Made by a program: the position numbers and the translations under genes | Shown: one piece after another, positions 58,491 through 64,000 of the stretch | Layout: each line of letters opens with the position of its first letter | How positions within the stretch are numbered: the stretch's first letter is position 1 | The notes under the pieces: generated by a model | What the model was told of the DNA's origin: nothing | The model's database searches: none | Seen by the model: only the letters and a program-made list of their open reading frames with translations | Origin: Lutraria lutraria | Lineage: Eukaryota > Mollusca > Bivalvia > Venerida > Mactridae | Direction: 5' to 3' | DNA: 64,000 nucleotides | Assembly (NCBI GenBank): GCA_964023205.1 | Contig: OZ026835.1 | Span: 10,002,414-10,066,413 of the forward strand

Positions 58491-61400
58491 GTGAATATTA
58501 TATAAAGTGGTGCAAAATTGCAGCCAAAAAATCTGCTTGATATTATTATATCATTATATTGTCACTGTAAAATGCATGATTTGAGTAAGTAGTATATTTT
58601 TAACCAAACTCTGTTGTTATTGTTGTGGACACTTTTTGTTGTTTTGAATTTTTTTAGTTATGATAGATCAAGTCAAACTGTTATATTAAGGCATATTGAA
58701 ATGTTACAGCATTTTCTGTGTTATTTAGTTTTGTTTAAATTTACGTTTATGGTTTGAACATTTGTTTATGAAATATTCTAAAGGTTTAAAGCCATGCCTA
58801 GTAATAGCTTTGACAGTGACATTTTTTATTGTCAGTTGATTTGTATGCAACTTATATAATACTTTGTATGAATGATTTATATGATATTTGAAGGCTAACT
58901 TGCAATTAACTAGTAGTTTACCATTCATAGAGCAATCTTCCTCAAGCATTTGTCATTGACCTTTGTCTATGAGGTTCAAGGTCATATAGCTCAAAATCCA
59001 TACTATATGTTTTATATTCTTTAAAATGCAAACAGAATTTTGTAGCAGAAGCACTCTATTTATCTGTTTAATATTTGAAATTATAATTTTACTTTGGTCT
59101 TGGATCAAATAAAACAAGTGATTTACTTCAGTTGAACATTTATAAACTACTTCAATCAGTAGATTTTCCTTAAGGCATTTTTTTTTTATTTTTGATTGTT
59201 GATTTATTAACTGTTCTTATTTTCCAATTATGAGTTGTTTTCATCAAGTCAGAGCAAGTTTTATGTACCTTCTTTTCAAAGAAGGTATTATTTTTACAAG
59301 AATTGTCAAACAGAAAAACATAACTAACTGTGCGATCTTTTTAAGTTTGTCTATTTTTTCAGCTATTTGTGCTATTAGTTTTCATTCATAAAGTTATTTT
59401 GGGGGAGGGGTAATTGTGCATTAAAAGGTGCGTTGCAATACTGTACGTACTAAGTTATGGATTTATGAGGATTCCTTCTCATTTTGATGCCTGCAAATTG
59501 ATTTTAGTTGATTCATGTTTAAATAACAGCTTGAGCATTTTACTGATATGTACATCCTACATTGAATAGTTTATAACATTCAGTTGATGGTTTAACTTGA
59601 CTTGACTTGATCTGGTTTGTATTTGTTCGATGATCTGCCTCTTACATAAGTGAGACTGTCATAAAGTTAATGATCAAACATGGTTGTAACAAAAGTTATC
59701 ATCAGATTTTATATCACATGTTGTATGTATCTGTTACTAAAATACAGTCAAACTGGTGAACAAAGGCAACTAAAAGGGAACATTGGAACAATTAAGCGTG
59801 GTTATAGTGAATTCCTCGGGATCTGATTTTTTACTGGCTATATCCTGTTGGAAAAGAGCAGGGTTTTAAATGCTTTGTTGTCCTGTATCTTCTCTTCCTT
59901 CTTTAGGTCAGCCTTTAAATGAACAAAGTGTTGAACAAGAGATAAACAAATTTTGTAGACTATATTAACTCCATTCATTTACTTGTAATTACTACAACTC
60001 TATGTATTTAATGGCAACAAAGAAGGACTTGTTTGGGAGGATGATTATTTCACCTCGTCTGAACCTTCCCTCTACCTGAGTTCACTATAACCTAATTTTA
60101 TTGTTCCATCTAAATGTACTTGTATATTTTTATCATCTGATGAACTGGCTCTCAATGTTGCATGTATTCAACAGAGACTGTAATCTCATGTTTGACTGTA
60201 CTAATTAGAAACAGTGTAAGCCATTTAAATAATTTGTATTGTTATAATTTGTTTAATTGATTGTACAAATTGATTGTTAGTTGGTATTTAAATAATGCAC
60301 AGTATGGTCAAAATCAATTTGCAGGCAATTACAGGTTTTCGAATTATTGGTTGTTTGTTAAAATATATTCATGATTCTACAACTTATTAGTTATTAACTC
60401 TAGTTATTTGGTATGGTATGAATTACTGGGAAAATTGTTCGCTAAGAAAGAAAATTAAGCTTATATGTTTTCTTTTCTCTGCACCCTCCAATTACTCAGG
60501 ACCTCGGTTTGTAAATATAATACTAATAGTAAAAGGTGTGTGTCTGGAGTATGCCAATGTAAGAATGTTTGTCTGGAGTATGCCAAATGTAAGGATGTTT
60601 ATGGTGTCAGCTACAGAACAACCTCAGATGCTCGTGGTGCAGTGGTTATTGTGTTGGATTTTAACATGGTTATCAGTGTTTGAATCCCAGTTGGTCATAT
60701 TATTTCTATTAAAATTAGACACAAATGTCGAGTTTCATCCAAATGTGGAAAAGTTACAAGAAAGTACTGGTTAGAATCCTGTACAGGAAAACTGCTTTGG
60801 TGAACCAGTCGCTTTATATAAAGAAAATTGCATTGAAAAAAACATAATTTCCAACGTATTCTTAACTGGTGGATCTCAACTATTGAATGAGTCGTATCAT
60901 TCTAAGTCTTAAAACGCCCAACAGCCACATGTCCATTCACTTATTGAAAAATCGCATACATAACAGCCTCTTATCCAATTATACAAGGGCCAGGTAGCTT
61001 TCGAACTGAAGCCCTCGCACACAATGACTTCGTCAGACGACGGCCTAGTATCCTTTGAACTCTCACTAACCGACCGTACCTGCTCTAATATATCGCCAAA
61101 CACAGTAACCTCTGCATTGGCTGGGCACAAAATACTACAAAACCGTTTTCTGTCAACTATACGTTTACCAAAACATTTAACTGGATAAATAGTGTATTAA
61201 AACACGAACTTTTGACCAAATAAATCATCCACGGCCGTTAGTTTCAGGGCCGTTGGAACCGGGGTTTAGCCTCCCCCATAATTATGGTTGTAATGCCGTT
61301 CTATACATAGCGTGACGTCACTACGTAAAAAAAGAAACGTAGGTAAATTATTTATTGAGCATAATTTTTTTTTTGGAAAAACAGGTTCCTGTGGTCAGTG

Positions 61401-63500
61401 CATAGCGCTACCGTAGTGTACACATTGGTTGTTATGCTAATATTAAGAGGGCAATAACTGATCCTTCTTCCTCCACCCTATATCGAACAAAATCGAGAAT
61501 AACCCTCCCCCTAGTCTAATATGCTTCATACGAACCTGGTTCATTACGTGTTTTAAAAGCAGTTTTTCGTGCAAACAAAAATTGCCAAAAGCCTCTTCAG
61601 TCATAGCATTAGCCTGTCTGGTGGTTATTAATGTTGTTCTGAATCACTGAAATCCATGGTATTTACAGTCCAAATTAATTGTACGTTCTTACCCAACGGA
61701 GACAGGATGATATCAATCAGTTGCTAGGATACCAATTTAACGTCTATTAAATGCACGTAGATCTGTGGTTCTATAACAGGTTACGATTGCAAAAATGATC
61801 TATCACCCGTGGTAAGTGTTGAACAGAACCGAACCTAAGTGAGACCAGAGATGATATAGCATCCTTGGTAAAAGGCTTTGTAATTAGACGGTTTGTATGA
61901 TAATTATTAATGTGGTGGTTTTATCCAGAAAATGAGAAATTTCTACAAACCTGAACTTATCTTGAATGGTATGTATGCCCTTTCAAAAAAAAGGAAACCT
62001 CTAATGAATTGATTGATCTATACACTACGGAAGCATGTTATCGACATCAAATTACTGTATAACTCAGTATCCAAACTGTTGCTTTTACATGAATGTTCAT
62101 GAGACTATTATTGGTATTCAAGACGATCGATGGCGGAAATAAGATTCCGAACATACATCACAAGATCCTCTAAATGTTTCTGTAAGATTTGTAGACACGG
62201 TAATTGGAGTAAACAGTTACTTGATGAATGACTTGTAAACAGCTTCGGAGACCTAGATATACATGTACTCGTTTTTCTTAATTGTACTATATATGTCTAA
62301 GATAGCATCAACATCATGAGGTCTCCTGGGGCATCGATTTAAATTCATTTCCAATTAAGTCGACGTCAGTCATATGAGGTCAATCTGATTCTCATTTCTC
62401 CTTTCACTACGGTTCCTCTGTTCCATAATTTAATTTAAACACAGTTCTAACCCATATGAGGTAAAGAAATAAACTATAAAAATAAAGTTCTGTGTTCTAA
62501 GTAACTTAATTCTAACTGCCATGATCATGATATTGATTCAGTGTACAGATATCTATGATGTATGGTTCAATTTATGGTTATATGATTATCACATACTTTC
62601 GGACCGGACAATAATACCATATATTTCAACTTAGCTATAAAACCGTCTCATCATATTTTTCTTTACCTTTGGCCTTCATATCGACAGATTGCTTATCAGC
62701 CAGATCATGAACATGTATTATAATTAGATACTACATTGATACGGTCAACGTTCAAGATGAACATGTATATTTGATTCTAAAGTGGTTTTCTATGATTTTA
62801 CGTGAAACACCAATCAAATATCATCGATAATTAATCGTTCAAAGGTTAAAACTGTATGATCTTCGTATAGTTACATCGTATACATTTGTACATGTATTAT
62901 TGTATAATTATACTGTAGTTAACCATGTAAATATGTCCCTATGATAGGTACATAACATTAACCATTTAATAACATTTCATTAAATATCCATTCATTTATT
63001 TATGTATTTATACTGACTCATTCATTTTAATATGTATTAGTTAAATGTTATTTTGCTGCTTATTTTTGCATGTTTCCAGAAGGCCGCATTGAAAATAAGT
63101 CAACTGTTTTATATCCATATTTCTATAAATAAATTAAGATATTATTATTATAATAAATGTATAATATATTATAATATGTACTTGTATAACAAATTGCCCC
63201 TTATGAAAAAAAAATACGGTTTACACAATTGTGCAAGCATAGTAATTTGTTATGAACTTAAGATTAATATATAAAGAAAAAAAATCCTTAAATTATAAAA
63301 AAATATATTAAGGTTGTTGGAGTTGTCACAAAGCCATATTTTGTGGTTACTATGACAATATCATAAATGTCTGTTTTAATTGCTATCGAATGTTTATCGA
63401 GTCAATCTATTACAGTTATTATACCAAGTAAACCTCTGGAGATAGTTCGTCCAACATCATTAACTTGAAGGCGTACTAAACTACGGAATACCGTTAGAGC
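58491..63500. other. Gene-poor interval
   Basis: AT-rich and without supported exons on either strand. It holds a SINE copy (60625-60830). The frames at 60418-60774 and 60909-61130 overlap or follow that SINE and have no domain. Confidence 0.45.
60625..60830 (+). mobile_element. tRNA-derived SINE
   Basis: Head: gctcgtggtgcagtggttat (box A) and cagtgtttgaatcccag (box B-like). The body 'gtactggttagaatcctgta' and 'ggaaaactgctttggtgaac' is shared with 50703-50908. Confidence 0.6.
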
Positions 63501-63534
63501 CATCGCCTATGTGTGGGTTTGTCTGAAACGCGAT

Positions 63535-63935
63535 ATTCGACAGTACGATAATGAAAACACGAAATCACGACAGTACGATAACGATAACACGACAGTACGA
63601 TAACGATAACACGACAGTACGATAACGATAACACGACAGTACGATAACGATAATACGACAGTACGATAACACGCCAGTACGATAACGATAATACGACAGT
63701 ACGATAACGATAATACGACAGTACGATAACGATAACACGACAGTACGATAACGATAACACGACAGAACGACAGTACGATAACGACAATGCGATAGTACGA
63801 TAACGATAATACGACAGTACGATAACGATAATACGATATAGTATCGCGTTTTCACTGTCGTACTGTCGCATTATCGTTATCGTACTATTGCATTGTCGTA
63901 TTATCGTTATCGTACTGTCGTGTTGTCGCATTATC
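63535..63935. repeat. 22 bp satellite array that folds back on itself
   Basis: About 13 copies of acgacagtacgataacgata-type units run to about 63840. After a short spacer (tatagtatcgcgttttc) the reverse complement runs from about 63853 to 63935 (actgtcgtactgtcgcatta...). The array could therefore form a hairpin with a stem of around 80 bp. The Tyr/Arg/Val/Ile/Leu/Ser-rich minus-strand frames here are translations of the repeat. Confidence 0.9.
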
Positions 63936-64000
63936 GCCTTTCGGTACGCATGCTGAAGAACTTCATGTACATCATTTGTACATTGTTTGTATATATAGAA

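Noticed and set aside
63494..63931. 145- and 96-codon minus-strand ORFs rich in Tyr, Arg, Val and Ser
   Set aside because: They arise from the 22 bp satellite, whose units lack stops in these frames.
63535..63935. CRISPR-like array
   Set aside because: Repeats are contiguous with no unique spacers, and the context is eukaryotic.

Overview
The window looks like nuclear DNA of a marine mollusc, most probably a bivalve. Supporting signs are AT-rich sequence, small exons in long introns, many tRNA-derived SINEs and terminal-inverted-repeat MITEs, and two elements with ~160 bp core repeats that resemble the bivalve 'pearl' family. The species cannot be named from sequence alone.

Five genes are well or fairly well supported. 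(1) 3290-4540, minus: a two-exon Tctex1-type dynein light chain. (2) 16246-16869, minus: an achaete-scute-like bHLH factor. (3) 21775-37296, plus: a 17-exon secreted protein of 848 residues whose exon phases all join. It has a signal peptide, a CBM4/9-like module, a GH10 (xylanase-type) domain with both catalytic glutamates, a His-rich linker, and three six-cysteine modules like the C-terminal V domain of PCSK9. (4) 30025-31539, minus: an intronless SLC46-type MFS transporter nested in the 4.9 kb intron 10 of gene 3. (5) 46749-55845, plus: a complete 10-exon S-adenosylmethionine decarboxylase (AMD1) of 331 residues with the pyruvoyl-forming Ser and all key catalytic residues. Its fifth intron has textbook U12-type AT-AC signals.

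A weaker candidate is a cysteine-rich single-exon ORF at 10586-11028. A frame-broken THAP-like zinc-finger remnant lies near 40.5 kb.

The rest is mainly transposon debris and satellites: 1-3.2 kb (MITEs, a SINE, a 53 bp-arm hairpin), 4.7-10.1 kb (68 bp tandem array, MITEs including a 545 bp GC-rich one), 11-16 kb (750 bp MITE, fold-back element), 19.3-19.7 kb (MITEs), 37.3-46.7 kb (2.16 kb TIR element, hAT-like copy, two promoter-like patches), 56.9-58.5 kb (pearl-like element with a two-unit higher-order repeat) and 63.5-63.9 kb (22 bp satellite that folds back on itself).

The genes do not form one pathway. The most novel item is the GH10-PCSK9-V fusion gene with a transporter gene inside it; the cleanest molecular curiosity is the AT-AC intron in AMD1.
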